64,000 nt of DNA, from positions 582,956-646,955 of the forward strand of contig JADJXI010000017.1 in assembly GCA_016715905.1 (NCBI GenBank), written 5' to 3'. A program made the position numbers and the translations under genes. This DNA comes from Sphingobacteriaceae bacterium. GTDB lineage: Bacteria; Bacteroidota; Bacteroidia; B-17B0; Aurantibacillaceae. Shown here in pieces: positions 36,940-46,004 of the stretch. Each line of letters starts with the position of its first letter. Position 1 is the first letter of the stretch. The notes under the pieces were generated by a model. The model saw only the letters and a list, made by a program, of their open reading frames with translations, was not told the origin of the DNA and searched no databases.

Positions 36940-38151
36940 ATGAGCAAAGACAATAATTCAGATACCATTTTTCAAAACGAAGAAAGAGAATTATCTACCC
37001 TGAATCTTGGTCCAACGCATCCTGCCACACATGGTATTTTTCAAAACATTCTTAAAATGGATGGTGAAATTATTCATGAGGCAACACCAACCGTAGGATA
37101 TATACACAGAGCATTTGAAAAATTAGCAGAACGCAGACCGTTTAATCAGATTACTCCAATTACCGATCGTTTAAATTATTGTTCATCGCCAATTAATAAT
37201 ATGGGTTGGGAAATGACTGTTGAAAAATTACTCAAAGTACAGGTTCCTAAAAAAGTAGATTACATGCGTGTGATTATAATGGAATTGGCGCGTATAGCCG
37301 ACCATTTAATCTGTAATTCAGTTATAGGAGTTGATACCGGAGCTATGACCGGCTTCTTATATATTTTTCAGTGGCGGGAAAAAATTTACGATATCTATGA
37401 AAGTATTTGTGGAGCTCGCTTAACTACAAACATAGGTCGTATTGGTGGATTTGAAAAAGATTGGAAACCGGAAACCTGGAAAATGATTCATGAGTTTGTC
37501 GATGGCTATCCTAAAGCTTTAACTGAATTCTCAAATTTATTAGAGCGTAATAGAATATTTATGGACCGCACGGTAAACTGCGGACCGATATCTGCTGAAA
37601 GAGCGCTTGCTTACAGTTTTACCGGCCCCAATTTGAGAGCTGCAGGTGTAGATTATGATGTTCGTGTAATGAATCCATATTCTTCCTATCAGGATTTTAA
37701 ATTCGATATTCCGGTTGGAATTAGTGGAGATACATACGACCGTTTTATGGTTCGTCAATTCGAAATGTGGAATTCTTTGGAAATTATTCGTCAGGCCATA
37801 AAAAATATGCCCAAAGACGAACCTTGTCATGCAAATGTGCCCGAGTTTTTCCTACCACCAAAAGAAGAAGTTTACAATAACATGGAAGCGCTTATCTATC
37901 ATTTCAAAATTGTAATGGGAGAAACGGATATTCCTAAAGGAGAAGTTTATCATGCAGTGGAAGGCGGAAATGGAGAATTAGGTTTTTATTTGGTTAGTGA
38001 TGGTGGCAGAACGCCGTTCCGCTTACATTTCAGAAGACCTTGTTTTATTTATTATCAAGCTTATCCTGAAATGATAAAAGGAAGTATGTTAAGTGATGCA
38101 ATTATTACTATGAGTAGCATGAATGTAATTGCCGGAGAATTGGATGCGTAA
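36940..38151 (+). CDS. nuoD: NADH-quinone oxidoreductase subunit D
   Basis: A 403-residue Q-module subunit homologous to NiFe-hydrogenase large subunits. LNLGPTHPATHGIFQNILKM at residues 21-40 contains the quinone-site His; GYIHRAFEKLAERRPFNQI and the C-terminal GSMLSDAIITMSSMNVIAGELD are typical. Full length; the 25 bases to nuoE (ATG at 38177) show no separate signal. Confidence 0.95.
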   Translation: MSKDNNSDTIFQNEERELSTLNLGPTHPATHGIFQNILKMDGEIIHEATPTVGYIHRAFEKLAERRPFNQITPITDRLNYCSSPINNMGWEMTVEKLLKVQVPKKVDYMRVIIMELARIADHLICNSVIGVDTGAMTGFLYIFQWREKIYDIYESICGARLTTNIGRIGGFEKDWKPETWKMIHEFVDGYPKALTEFSNLLERNRIFMDRTVNCGPISAERALAYSFTGPNLRAAGVDYDVRVMNPYSSYQDFKFDIPVGISGDTYDRFMVRQFEMWNSLEIIRQAIKNMPKDEPCHANVPEFFLPPKEEVYNNMEALIYHFKIVMGETDIPKGEVYHAVEGGNGELGFYLVSDGGRTPFRLHFRRPCFIYYQAYPEMIKGSMLSDAIITMSSMNVIAGELDA

Positions 38152-38176
38152 AATAATGAGATTATAAAAATTGGAT

Positions 38177-38758
38177 ATGGGATCACAAGTACACGGAACG
38201 CAAACGTTTGATAAAAAGAAAAGGGACGAAATAAAATTCAATGATACAGCAATGGCTGTAGTGAATAAAATTATTTCGAATTACCCGGAAGGAAAACAAA
38301 AATCTGCTTTACTGCCTGTATTGCACATTGCTCAGGCGGAATTTGGCGGTTGGTTAAGTCCTGAAGTAATGGATTATGTGGCCTCCATTTTAAAAATTAA
38401 ACCCATTGAAGTTTTTGAAGTGGCCTCTTTCTACACCATGTATAATTTAAAACCTGTAGGCAAGTGCGTGATCGAAGTTTGCCAAACTTCATCGTGTTGG
38501 TTGAATGGCGCTGATGATATTGTAAAGCACATAGAAAAAAAATTAAATATAAAAGTGGGAGAAACTTCAAAGGATGGCATGTTTACTTTAAAAACAGCTG
38601 AGTGTTTAGGTTCTTGTGGAACTGCTCCTATGATGCAAATTGGCGCAAGCTATCATGAAAATCTTACTTATTCCAAAGTGGATAATTTGCTTGAAAAATA
38701 TAAATCAGAAGGCAAACAAAGAAATTATACCGATCACGATTATAACAACACATTGTAA
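38177..38758 (+). CDS. nuoE: NADH-quinone oxidoreductase subunit E
   Basis: A 193-residue [2Fe-2S] (N1a) subunit of the NADH module. An upstream TTG at 38171 is in frame, but the ATG at 38177 is preferred. Ligand motifs: CQTSSCWLNGADD and ECLGSCGTAPMMQIG, four Cys in total. It shares one base with the nuoF start (TAATG), giving translational coupling. The N-terminal 25 residues are polar, and the C-terminal tail with RNYTDHDYNNTL is longer than in E. coli. Confidence 0.93.
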   Translation: MGSQVHGTQTFDKKKRDEIKFNDTAMAVVNKIISNYPEGKQKSALLPVLHIAQAEFGGWLSPEVMDYVASILKIKPIEVFEVASFYTMYNLKPVGKCVIEVCQTSSCWLNGADDIVKHIEKKLNIKVGETSKDGMFTLKTAECLGSCGTAPMMQIGASYHENLTYSKVDNLLEKYKSEGKQRNYTDHDYNNTL

Positions 38759-40095
38759 TGGGCAAAAAATTATTAATACATAACGATCATATACCAAACA
38801 TTCACACTTTAGCTGTTTATAAAGAGAATGGCGGATATGCATCTGTAGAAAAAGCATTAAAGCACATGACCCCTGATCAGGTAACGGATGAGGTAAAAAA
38901 ATCCGGCTTGCGGGGTAGGGGTGGTGCTGGATTTCCAACCGGATTAAAATGGAGTTTTTTGGCTAAGCCGGAAGGCGTTCCTCGTTATTTGGTTTGCAAT
39001 GCCGATGAGTCGGAGCCGGGGACCTTCAAAGACCGTTATCTGATGGAAAAAATTCCACATGCATTGATTGAGGGAATGATTACTTCATCATATGCTTTGG
39101 GTGCTGCACGATCATATATTTATATCAGAGGCGAATATTTTTATGTGGCTAGAATTTTAGAGACCGCAATTGAAGAAGCATATGCCGCAGGATTTTTAGG
39201 AAAAAATATTTTAGGAACAAATTACTCGCTTGAACTTTCAGTACAAGTTGGAGGAGGAGCATATATTTGCGGAGAAGAAACTGCCTTGTTAGAATCATTA
39301 GAAGGAAAAAGAGGTAATCCACGTATTAAACCACCCTTTCCTGCTGTGGCCGGATTATGGGGTTGTCCAACAGTAGTAAATAATGTGGAAACCATTGCTG
39401 CTGTTTGTCCAATTGTAATGATGGGCGGAGAAGAATATGCAAAAATTGGTATTGGCAAATCAACAGGAACTAAATTGATTTCTGCTTCTGGCCACATCAA
39501 TAAACCGGGCGTGTATGAAATTGAATTGGGCGTACCGGTGGAAGAATTTATTTATAGTGAAGAGTATTGCGGTGGAATACGCAACGGAAAAAAATTAAAA
39601 GCAGTAGTTGCAGGGGGTTCATCTGTTCCTATTTTACCCACCGAATTAATTTTAAAAACTGCCAAAGGCGAACCTCGTTTAATGACCTATGAAAGTTTGG
39701 CCGATGGAGGATTCCAAACCGGTACCATGTTAGGTTCAGGTGGATTTATAGTAATGGATGAAGATACCAGCATCGTAAAAAACTTATTTACATTTGCTCG
39801 CTTTTATCATCACGAATCCTGCGGTCAGTGTTCGCCTTGCCGAGAAGGTACAGGTTGGATGGAAAAAATATTGAAGAAGTTTTTAAATGGCACAGCTACT
39901 GAAAGTGATGTTGAATTACTTTGGGATATACAAAGCAAAATTGAAGGAAAAACAATTTGCCCATTGGGAGAGGCAGCGGCATGGCCTGTTGCTGCAGCCA
40001 TTCGTCATTTTAAACACGAGTTTATCGAAATCGCAAAAAGCAAAAAGTTTGTAGATGTTAGTCATTATAATAGATTAAATAAAGCGAGTGTTTAA
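38758..40095 (+). CDS. nuoF: NADH-quinone oxidoreductase subunit F
   Basis: A 445-residue NADH- and FMN-binding subunit. Nucleotide/FMN-binding segments [20 protein letters not shown] and [18 protein letters not shown], plus [19 protein letters not shown], lead to the N3 [4Fe-4S] motif [16 protein letters not shown] with the distal Cys in [13 protein letters not shown]. Presence of E, F and G means electrons enter from NADH, unlike 11-subunit complex I forms. nuoG begins 41 bases later. Confidence 0.95.
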   Translation: MGKKLLIHNDHIPNIHTLAVYKENGGYASVEKALKHMTPDQVTDEVKKSGLRGRGGAGFPTGLKWSFLAKPEGVPRYLVCNADESEPGTFKDRYLMEKIPHALIEGMITSSYALGAARSYIYIRGEYFYVARILETAIEEAYAAGFLGKNILGTNYSLELSVQVGGGAYICGEETALLESLEGKRGNPRIKPPFPAVAGLWGCPTVVNNVETIAAVCPIVMMGGEEYAKIGIGKSTGTKLISASGHINKPGVYEIELGVPVEEFIYSEEYCGGIRNGKKLKAVVAGGSSVPILPTELILKTAKGEPRLMTYESLADGGFQTGTMLGSGGFIVMDEDTSIVKNLFTFARFYHHESCGQCSPCREGTGWMEKILKKFLNGTATESDVELLWDIQSKIEGKTICPLGEAAAWPVAAAIRHFKHEFIEIAKSKKFVDVSHYNRLNKASV

Positions 40096-40136
40096 GTGTA
40101 GAATTTAAAATTTGAACGAACGAAAAAGAATTTAAA

Positions 40137-41141
40137 ATGAAAGTAACAATAGATGGTATAGAAATTGATGTTCCTAAGGGAACAACTATACTTCAAGCCG
40201 CCCGAATGATTGGCCCTGAAGTTGCACCTCCAACCATGTGCTATTATTCAAAATTAAAAACTAGCGGTGGCTATTGCCGAACTTGTATTGTAAAAGTTAC
40301 ACAAGGTAGTTCTGCTAATCCAAATCCTATGCCTAAACCCGTGGCAAGTTGTCGTACGGAAGTAATGGATGGAATGGTAGTAGAAAATGTTACTAATCCT
40401 GATATTTTAGAGGCAAGAAAAGGAGTGGTAGAATTTTTATTAATTAATCATCCGCTTGATTGTCCGGTGTGTGACCAAGCCGGAGAATGTAAGTTACAGG
40501 ATTTAGGTTACGAACACGGTTCTGCTAAAACACGTTTTGAATTTAAACGTCGCGAATACGAAATGATTGATATCGGTGATAAAATTAAACTGCACATGAA
40601 TCGTTGCATTTTATGTTATCGTTGCGTTAAAACGGCCGAACAATTTACAGATGGAAGAGTTCATGGTGTCGTACACAGAGGAGATGCGGCAGAAATTTCT
40701 ACTTACATCGAAAAATTTATTACCAATGATTTTTCCGGAAATGTGATTGATGTTTGTCCGGTTGGTGCATTAACTGATAAAACTTTCCGTTTCAAACAAA
40801 GGGTTTGGTTTACTAAACCTATGGATGCACATCGTGATTGTCCAACTTGCTCAGGAAAAGTTAGATTATGGCTAAAAGGTGAAGATGTTGCTCGGGTAAC
40901 GTCTCGCAAAGATCAGTGGGATGAGGTGAAAGATACGGATGATGGAAAACCGGGATTTATTTGTAATTCATGTCGCTACGATCACAAGAAAAAAAGTGAT
41001 TGGGTAATCGAAGGTCCAACGCACATCGACAGACACTCGGTTATTTCACAGGGCCATTACGAGCACTTAAACGAATTAAAAACAAAAATACTTAAGCAAC
41101 AAAAAGCATTAGGCTTTATTCCTTTTGATAAAAGACCGTAA
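40137..41141 (+). CDS. nuoG: NADH-quinone oxidoreductase subunit G, short form
   Basis: Only 334 residues against about 700-900 for the classic NuoG. It keeps the N-terminal [2Fe-2S] N1b (MCYYSKLKTSGGYCRTCIVKV plus a Cys in ASCRTEV), the His-Cys3 cluster N5 (HPLDCPVCDQAGEC) and the [4Fe-4S] N4 (CILCYRCVK with CPVGAL), and it has extra Cys pairs CPTCSG and CNSCRYD. The molybdopterin-oxidoreductase-like domain is missing. Such short forms are usual in Flavobacteria-type complex I, so this is not a truncation error: nuoH follows 3 bases after its stop. Confidence 0.92.
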   Translation: MKVTIDGIEIDVPKGTTILQAARMIGPEVAPPTMCYYSKLKTSGGYCRTCIVKVTQGSSANPNPMPKPVASCRTEVMDGMVVENVTNPDILEARKGVVEFLLINHPLDCPVCDQAGECKLQDLGYEHGSAKTRFEFKRREYEMIDIGDKIKLHMNRCILCYRCVKTAEQFTDGRVHGVVHRGDAAEISTYIEKFITNDFSGNVIDVCPVGALTDKTFRFKQRVWFTKPMDAHRDCPTCSGKVRLWLKGEDVARVTSRKDQWDEVKDTDDGKPGFICNSCRYDHKKKSDWVIEGPTHIDRHSVISQGHYEHLNELKTKILKQQKALGFIPFDKRP

Positions 41142-41144
41142 TAT

Positions 41145-42203
41145 ATGATAGCATTTGTAATTTATAAATTTATTGTTTGTGTGGTGGTATTTGGCCTTTC
41201 ATTAGGCGTTGCCGCATATTCCACTTGGTGGGAACGCAAGCTTTCTGCCTTATTGCAAGATCGTGTGGGGCCAAACCGCGCTGGTCCAATGGGTTTATTA
41301 CAACCTTTAGCGGATGGCGGTAAAATGTTTTTTAAAGAAGAAATTATTCCAAACGTGAGTAATAAGTTTTTATTTATACTCGGGCCAAGTATGTTTATGG
41401 TAACTGCATTACTTACCGGAGCAGTTATTCCCTGGGGAAAATCATTCACTTCAGAGGCCGGTGTTACTTATTCATTTCAGATTACAGACATCAATATCGG
41501 CGTATTATATTTATTAGGCGTGGTTTCTATTGGAGTATATGGCATTATGATTGGCGGATGGGCATCTAATAATAAATATGCTTTATTAGGTGCAATCAGA
41601 GCTTCATCGCAAATGATTAGTTATGAAATTGCCATGGGCATTTCAGTAATAGCTTTAATCATTACTGCCGGTGGAACTTTAAGTTTGGCGGAAATTGTAG
41701 AACAACAGGACGCCGGATACGCAAACGTAGTGTGGCAACCTTTAGGATTTTTAATCTTTTTTATCTGCGCCTTAGCAGAAACCAATCGAGCCCCTTTTGA
41801 TTTACCGGAATGTGAAAGTGAATTGGTGGGTGGATTTCATACCGAGTATTCTTCTATGAAACTAGGATTATTTTTATTTGCCGAATACATTAATATGTTT
41901 GTTTCTTCAGCGGTAATGGCGGCCTTTTATTTTGGAGGATATAATTTTCCTTTTGCCTCGGAATTATATAGTGCTTTGGGCTTGCAAGAAGGATCATGGT
42001 TAATTACCTTAATCGGATTTGGAGCCTTCTTTACAAAAATATGCATTTTCATTTCCGTATTTATGTGGATAAGATGGACACTTCCGCGTTTCAGATATGA
42101 TCAATTGATGAATTTGGGATGGAAAGTTTTATTACCGCTTTCACTTTTAAATTTAGGAATAACTGTGATTGTAGAATATTTCAGAGGGCACATCACTTTT
42201 TAA
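41145..42203 (+). CDS. nuoH: NADH-quinone oxidoreductase subunit H
   Basis: A 352-residue polytopic subunit at the base of the membrane arm. WERKLSALLQDRVGPNRAGPMGLLQPLADG near the N-terminus and ETNRAPFDLPECESELVGGFHTEYSSMKLGLF in the middle are strict NuoH/ND1 motifs that form the quinone chamber. About eight hydrophobic helices. The C-terminal MWIRWTLPRFRYDQLMNLGWK is intact. nuoI follows after 39 bases. Confidence 0.95.
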   Translation: MIAFVIYKFIVCVVVFGLSLGVAAYSTWWERKLSALLQDRVGPNRAGPMGLLQPLADGGKMFFKEEIIPNVSNKFLFILGPSMFMVTALLTGAVIPWGKSFTSEAGVTYSFQITDINIGVLYLLGVVSIGVYGIMIGGWASNNKYALLGAIRASSQMISYEIAMGISVIALIITAGGTLSLAEIVEQQDAGYANVVWQPLGFLIFFICALAETNRAPFDLPECESELVGGFHTEYSSMKLGLFLFAEYINMFVSSAVMAAFYFGGYNFPFASELYSALGLQEGSWLITLIGFGAFFTKICIFISVFMWIRWTLPRFRYDQLMNLGWKVLLPLSLLNLGITVIVEYFRGHITF

Positions 42204-42242
42204 AAATTAAAGAATTAGTTATATCAAAATAAAAAACTAAAA

Positions 42243-42845
42243 ATGCAATTAACCAATAGAAGTAAGGTAGTTTCAAATAAAACTCAAACAGCAATGGAGA
42301 AATTATATCTTCCTGCCATTGCAAAGGGAATGTTGATTACTGCAAGTCATTTATTTAAACGTCGCGCTACGGTTATGTATCCGGAGGAGATTAGAACTAT
42401 GGCTCCTGTGTATCGTGGCACACACGTTTTGAAACGTGATGAAAACGGTGCGGAGCGTTGTACGGCTTGCGGATTATGTGCGTTAGCTTGTCCGGCTGAA
42501 GCGATTACCATGGAAAGTGCAGAACGTAAAAAAGGAGAAGAAGGATTATACAGAGAAGAGAAATATGCGCGTACGTATGAAATAAACATGTTGCGCTGTA
42601 TTTTCTGCGGCTTATGCGAAGAAGCTTGTCCGAAAGAAGCAATATTTTTAACTGACCGTATGGTGGATGCTGAATATGAGCGGGAAGATTTTATTTATGG
42701 GAAAAATAAATTAGTAGAGAAAACCGATAAACGAATTGATGTGAGTAAACGTCAGACTCCAGAGGTAGCGGCATTTAAAAAAATCCCGGGCCTAAAACAC
42801 AATTCAATGTGGGAAGGAAAACAAATTAATAAAGGAAAACATTAA
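42243..42845 (+). CDS. nuoI: NADH-quinone oxidoreductase subunit I
   Basis: A 200-residue ferredoxin-like subunit with two [4Fe-4S] motifs, CTACGLCALACPAEAITME and CIFCGLCEEACPKEAIF (clusters N6a and N6b), passing electrons from the NADH module to NuoB. The amphipathic N-terminus and the LFKRRATVMYPEE segment are family-typical. The 30-residue basic C-terminal extension varies between species. Confidence 0.95.
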   Translation: MQLTNRSKVVSNKTQTAMEKLYLPAIAKGMLITASHLFKRRATVMYPEEIRTMAPVYRGTHVLKRDENGAERCTACGLCALACPAEAITMESAERKKGEEGLYREEKYARTYEINMLRCIFCGLCEEACPKEAIFLTDRMVDAEYEREDFIYGKNKLVEKTDKRIDVSKRQTPEVAAFKKIPGLKHNSMWEGKQINKGKH

Positions 42846-42854
42846 TAGTAGCAT

Positions 42855-43367
42855 ATGTTAGGTTATACAATTACACAATGGTTATTTGGAATACTTTCCT
42901 TTTTGGCAATTATGTTTGCCTTAATGGTAGTTTTTAGCCGAAATCCGGTGAATTCAGTTTTGTATCTGGTTCTTACATTTTTTTGTATTGCCGGACATTA
43001 TATTTTAATGAATGCGCAATTTTTAGCTATAGTTCACATCGTAGTTTATGCAGGAGCCATTATGGTTTTATTCCTTTTCGTAATCATGCTCATGAATTTA
43101 AACAAAGATACAGAACCTCAAAAAACCGGATTGTCTAAAATTATTGCAGCTGTTGCAGGGGGCTTAATGCTTTTTGTGATGGTTGGAAGTTTGAAAGGAG
43201 CTGAGCAACTGAATTTATATACGTATGGTTCTTCCCAAATAGGTACCGTTAAAAATCTAGGAAAAGTTTTATTTAGCGAATTTTTATTCCCGTTCGAAGT
43301 AGCGTCCATTTTATTACTGGCTGCAATGGTTGGGGCAATTATGATTGGTAAAAAAGAAATACGCTGA
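42855..43367 (+). CDS. nuoJ: NADH-quinone oxidoreductase subunit J
   Basis: A 170-residue membrane subunit with five helices; NPVNSVLYLVLTFFCIAG and FLAIVHIVVYAGAIMVLFLFVIMLMNL (the conserved ND6-type helix III) are present. The C-terminal helix ends ...AMVGAIMIGKKEIR. It is followed by the non-nuo four-helix-bundle gene, then nuoK. Confidence 0.93.
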   Translation: MLGYTITQWLFGILSFLAIMFALMVVFSRNPVNSVLYLVLTFFCIAGHYILMNAQFLAIVHIVVYAGAIMVLFLFVIMLMNLNKDTEPQKTGLSKIIAAVAGGLMLFVMVGSLKGAEQLNLYTYGSSQIGTVKNLGKVLFSEFLFPFEVASILLLAAMVGAIMIGKKEIR

Positions 43368-43391
43368 ATTTAGATTGAAGAATTTAGAATT

Positions 43392-43760
43392 ATGAATAAG
43401 AATGATTTGATAAATAGGACTAAAAAATTTGCAATTGAAACCATTCAATTTGTTAATACCTTACCTAAATCTAAATCAAATGATGTGGTTACATATCAAA
43501 TATTGAAATCTGCGACTTCAGTTGCAGCAAATTATAGAGCATCATTGAGAGGAAGATCAAAAGCCGAATTCATTTCAAAATTAAATATTGTTTTAGAGGA
43601 AGCTGATGAATCAATGTTTTGGTTTGAATTAATTGATGCGACTAATGACAATATTGATAAAAACAAATTAAAAAATTTGCATAAGGAAAGTGATGAGTTA
43701 TCGGCAATATTTACATCTTCAATAAAAACAGCTAGAAAAAATCTAACTTCTAAAAACTAA
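43392..43760 (+). CDS. Four helix bundle protein (23S rRNA intervening-sequence type) inside the nuo operon
   Basis: A 122-residue all-helical protein: [40 protein letters not shown] and [17 protein letters not shown] match the S23/four-helix-bundle family (TIGR02436-type), first found in intervening sequences of 23S rRNA. Its molecular role is not established. It lies in the same direction between nuoJ (24 bases before) and nuoK (8 bases after), so it should be transcribed with the operon. No rRNA is nearby. The region before it (ATTTAGATTGAAGAATTTAG) has short repeats. It is probably a mobile cassette that landed without breaking a gene. Confidence 0.86.
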   Translation: MNKNDLINRTKKFAIETIQFVNTLPKSKSNDVVTYQILKSATSVAANYRASLRGRSKAEFISKLNIVLEEADESMFWFELIDATNDNIDKNKLKNLHKESDELSAIFTSSIKTARKNLTSKN

Positions 43761-43768
43761 AATCTGAT

Positions 43769-44080
43769 ATGATAAACAGTATATCCATAAATTATTATTT
43801 GCTGTTAAGCGCAGTGTTATTTATAATAGGTGCCGTTGGTGTAATGGCTCGCCGTAACTCCATTATTATTTTTATGTGTATTGAATTAATGCTTAATGCA
43901 GTTAATTTATTACTGGTAGCATTTAGTACTTTGCACGGAGATGCAAAGGGGCAAGTTTTTGTATTTTTTATTATGGCGGTTGCGGCAGCTGAAGTGGCCG
44001 TTGGATTGGCAATTCTTAGCATGATTTATAGGAACGTGAAGAGTATTGACACAAATCTCCTAAGTAATTTAAAAAATTAA
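43769..44080 (+). CDS. nuoK: NADH-quinone oxidoreductase subunit K
   Basis: A 103-residue three-helix membrane subunit of the antiporter-like arm. The conserved [30 protein letters not shown] with the helix II Glu, and [18 protein letters not shown] with the helix III Glu, are both present. Proton translocation role known from NuoK/ND4L. It starts 8 bases after the four-helix-bundle gene. Confidence 0.94.
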   Translation: MINSISINYYLLLSAVLFIIGAVGVMARRNSIIIFMCIELMLNAVNLLLVAFSTLHGDAKGQVFVFFIMAVAAAEVAVGLAILSMIYRNVKSIDTNLLSNLKN

Positions 44081-44103
44081 TTTTTGATATTAAGTAAAAT
44101 ATT

Positions 44104-45990
44104 ATGATAAAATTAGTCGGACTAGTACCATTATTTCCTTTGATTGGTTTTTTAATCAACGGATTTTTTGGCAAGAAAATAAGTAAATCGCTAAGCGGTA
44201 GTATAGCTTCTATTAGTGTACTCGCATCATTTGTGCTTTCTATTTTAATTTTCATGGAACTAAATGGCTCTGCCGAAAAATCTCATGTTATCAATCTTTT
44301 TTCATGGATTAGTTCAGGCTCTTTAAATATTCCTTTTGAATTTTTAGTTGATCCGCTTTCTTCTTGGTTTTTACTTATTATCACCGGAATTGGTTTTTTA
44401 ATTCATATTTATTCTATTGGTTATATGCACGATGATGAGGGATTCTCCCGCTTCTTCACGTATTTAAACCTATTTGTGTTTTTCATGCTCCTGTTGGTTT
44501 TAGGAAATAATTATTTAATCATGTTTATTGGTTGGGAAGGGGTTGGTCTTTGCTCTTATTTACTCATTGGGTTTTGGTTTAAAAATACAGCCTATAATAA
44601 TGCAGCAAGAAAAGCATTTGTGATGAACCGCATAGGAGATTTAGGTTTTCTATTGGGAATCATTTTAATTTTTGTTACTTATGGAAGTATTTCTTATGGG
44701 GAGGTTTTTGCAAAAGCAGGTACAGTAAATACTTCGGTGGTTACCACCATAGCCTTATTATTATTTATTGGCGCAATGGGAAAATCAGCCCAATTGCCAT
44801 TATACACCTGGTTGCCTGATGCTATGGCGGGTCCAACTCCTGTATCCGCTTTAATACATGCGGCCACTATGGTTACTGCCGGTATTTTTATGGTTACCCG
44901 CTCAAATATATTTTACTCCATTTCGGATACTGCAGCCATGGTTGTTGCCGTTGTAGGAGCAGCTACCGGGTTATTTGCTGCTACTATTGGTTTATTGCAA
45001 AACGACATTAAAAAAATATTAGCATACTCAACCGTTTCTCAATTGGGATTAATGTTTTTGGCTTTGGGTGTTGGCGCATACAGCTCAGCTGTATTCCACG
45101 TTACAACTCACGCATTTTTTAAGGCGCTTCTTTTCTTAGGAGCAGGTTCTGTTATACATGCCATGGGTGGTGAACAGGATATCAGAAAAATGGGCGGCTT
45201 AAAGGGTCATATTAAAATTACATTTCTAACTATGCTCATTGGTTCTATTGCCATAAGTGGTATTCCTCCATTCAGTGGTTTTTTTAGTAAAGATGAGTTG
45301 TTAGCGCATGTGTATGAACATAACAAAGTACTATGGATTATAGGAACAATCACTTCTATGCTTACTGCTTTTTACATGTTCAGAATGATGTTTATCACTT
45401 TCTTTGGAAAGTTTAGAGGAACTCACGAACAAGAACATCATCTTCACGAATCGCCATCAACTATGACAATCCCTTTAATTGTGTTAGCAATATTGTCGGT
45501 ATTAGGCGGACTGTTAGGATTGCCTGAATTTTGGGGAATGCCAAATTGGATGCATCACCATTTGGATGAGATTATTTTACGCAAAAACCCAAGCATTATG
45601 CACCATGATACAGAATGGATGCTTATGGGTATTGCGGTGGCAGGTGCTTTAGCAATTATTTATTTTGCCTATAATATGTTTATTAAGTCCGGAGTACTTC
45701 CGGTTCAAAAAGAAGAACAACTTAAACCTTGGCAAAGGCTGATTTATAATAAGTATAAAGTAGATGAAATTTACGATGCGCTTATCCGTAAGCCTTTGGA
45801 TATATTATCCGAAGTGTTTCATAAATTTATTGATTTAGCCATGATTGATGGAATTGTGAATGGCGTAGGGGCGGCGGTAAGAGGACTTGGATCCGGCATA
45901 CGATTACTACAACAAGGTAACATTGGTTTTTATGTTGTAGGCATGGTGCTTGGTGTTGTTTGTATAATATTATTAACCTTTTTAATTTAA
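44104..45990 (+). CDS. nuoL: NADH-quinone oxidoreductase subunit L
   Basis: A 628-residue antiporter-like subunit with about 16 helices and the long lateral helix. Motifs: GWEGVGLCSYLLIGFWF (with the key Glu), MGKSAQLPLYTWLPDAMAGP and TPVSALIHAATMVTAGIF, then AISGIPPFSGFFSKDELL. The C-terminal lateral helix region has PFLLYNKYKVDEIYDALI-like sequence (RLIYNKYKVDEIYDALIRK). It is 15 bases before nuoM. Confidence 0.95.
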   Translation: MIKLVGLVPLFPLIGFLINGFFGKKISKSLSGSIASISVLASFVLSILIFMELNGSAEKSHVINLFSWISSGSLNIPFEFLVDPLSSWFLLIITGIGFLIHIYSIGYMHDDEGFSRFFTYLNLFVFFMLLLVLGNNYLIMFIGWEGVGLCSYLLIGFWFKNTAYNNAARKAFVMNRIGDLGFLLGIILIFVTYGSISYGEVFAKAGTVNTSVVTTIALLLFIGAMGKSAQLPLYTWLPDAMAGPTPVSALIHAATMVTAGIFMVTRSNIFYSISDTAAMVVAVVGAATGLFAATIGLLQNDIKKILAYSTVSQLGLMFLALGVGAYSSAVFHVTTHAFFKALLFLGAGSVIHAMGGEQDIRKMGGLKGHIKITFLTMLIGSIAISGIPPFSGFFSKDELLAHVYEHNKVLWIIGTITSMLTAFYMFRMMFITFFGKFRGTHEQEHHLHESPSTMTIPLIVLAILSVLGGLLGLPEFWGMPNWMHHHLDEIILRKNPSIMHHDTEWMLMGIAVAGALAIIYFAYNMFIKSGVLPVQKEEQLKPWQRLIYNKYKVDEIYDALIRKPLDILSEVFHKFIDLAMIDGIVNGVGAAVRGLGSGIRLLQQGNIGFYVVGMVLGVVCIILLTFLI

Positions 45991-46004
45991 TTTCTGAATA
46001 GATT

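Noticed and set aside
40137..41141. Truncated nuoG pseudogene
   Set aside because: All iron-sulfur motifs are intact, the next gene follows after 3 bases, and short NuoG forms are usual in this kind of bacterium.
43392..43760. Remnant of a 23S rRNA gene, because the four-helix-bundle family often lies in rRNA intervening sequences
   Set aside because: The flanks are nuoJ and nuoK coding sequence; no rRNA-like sequence is present.
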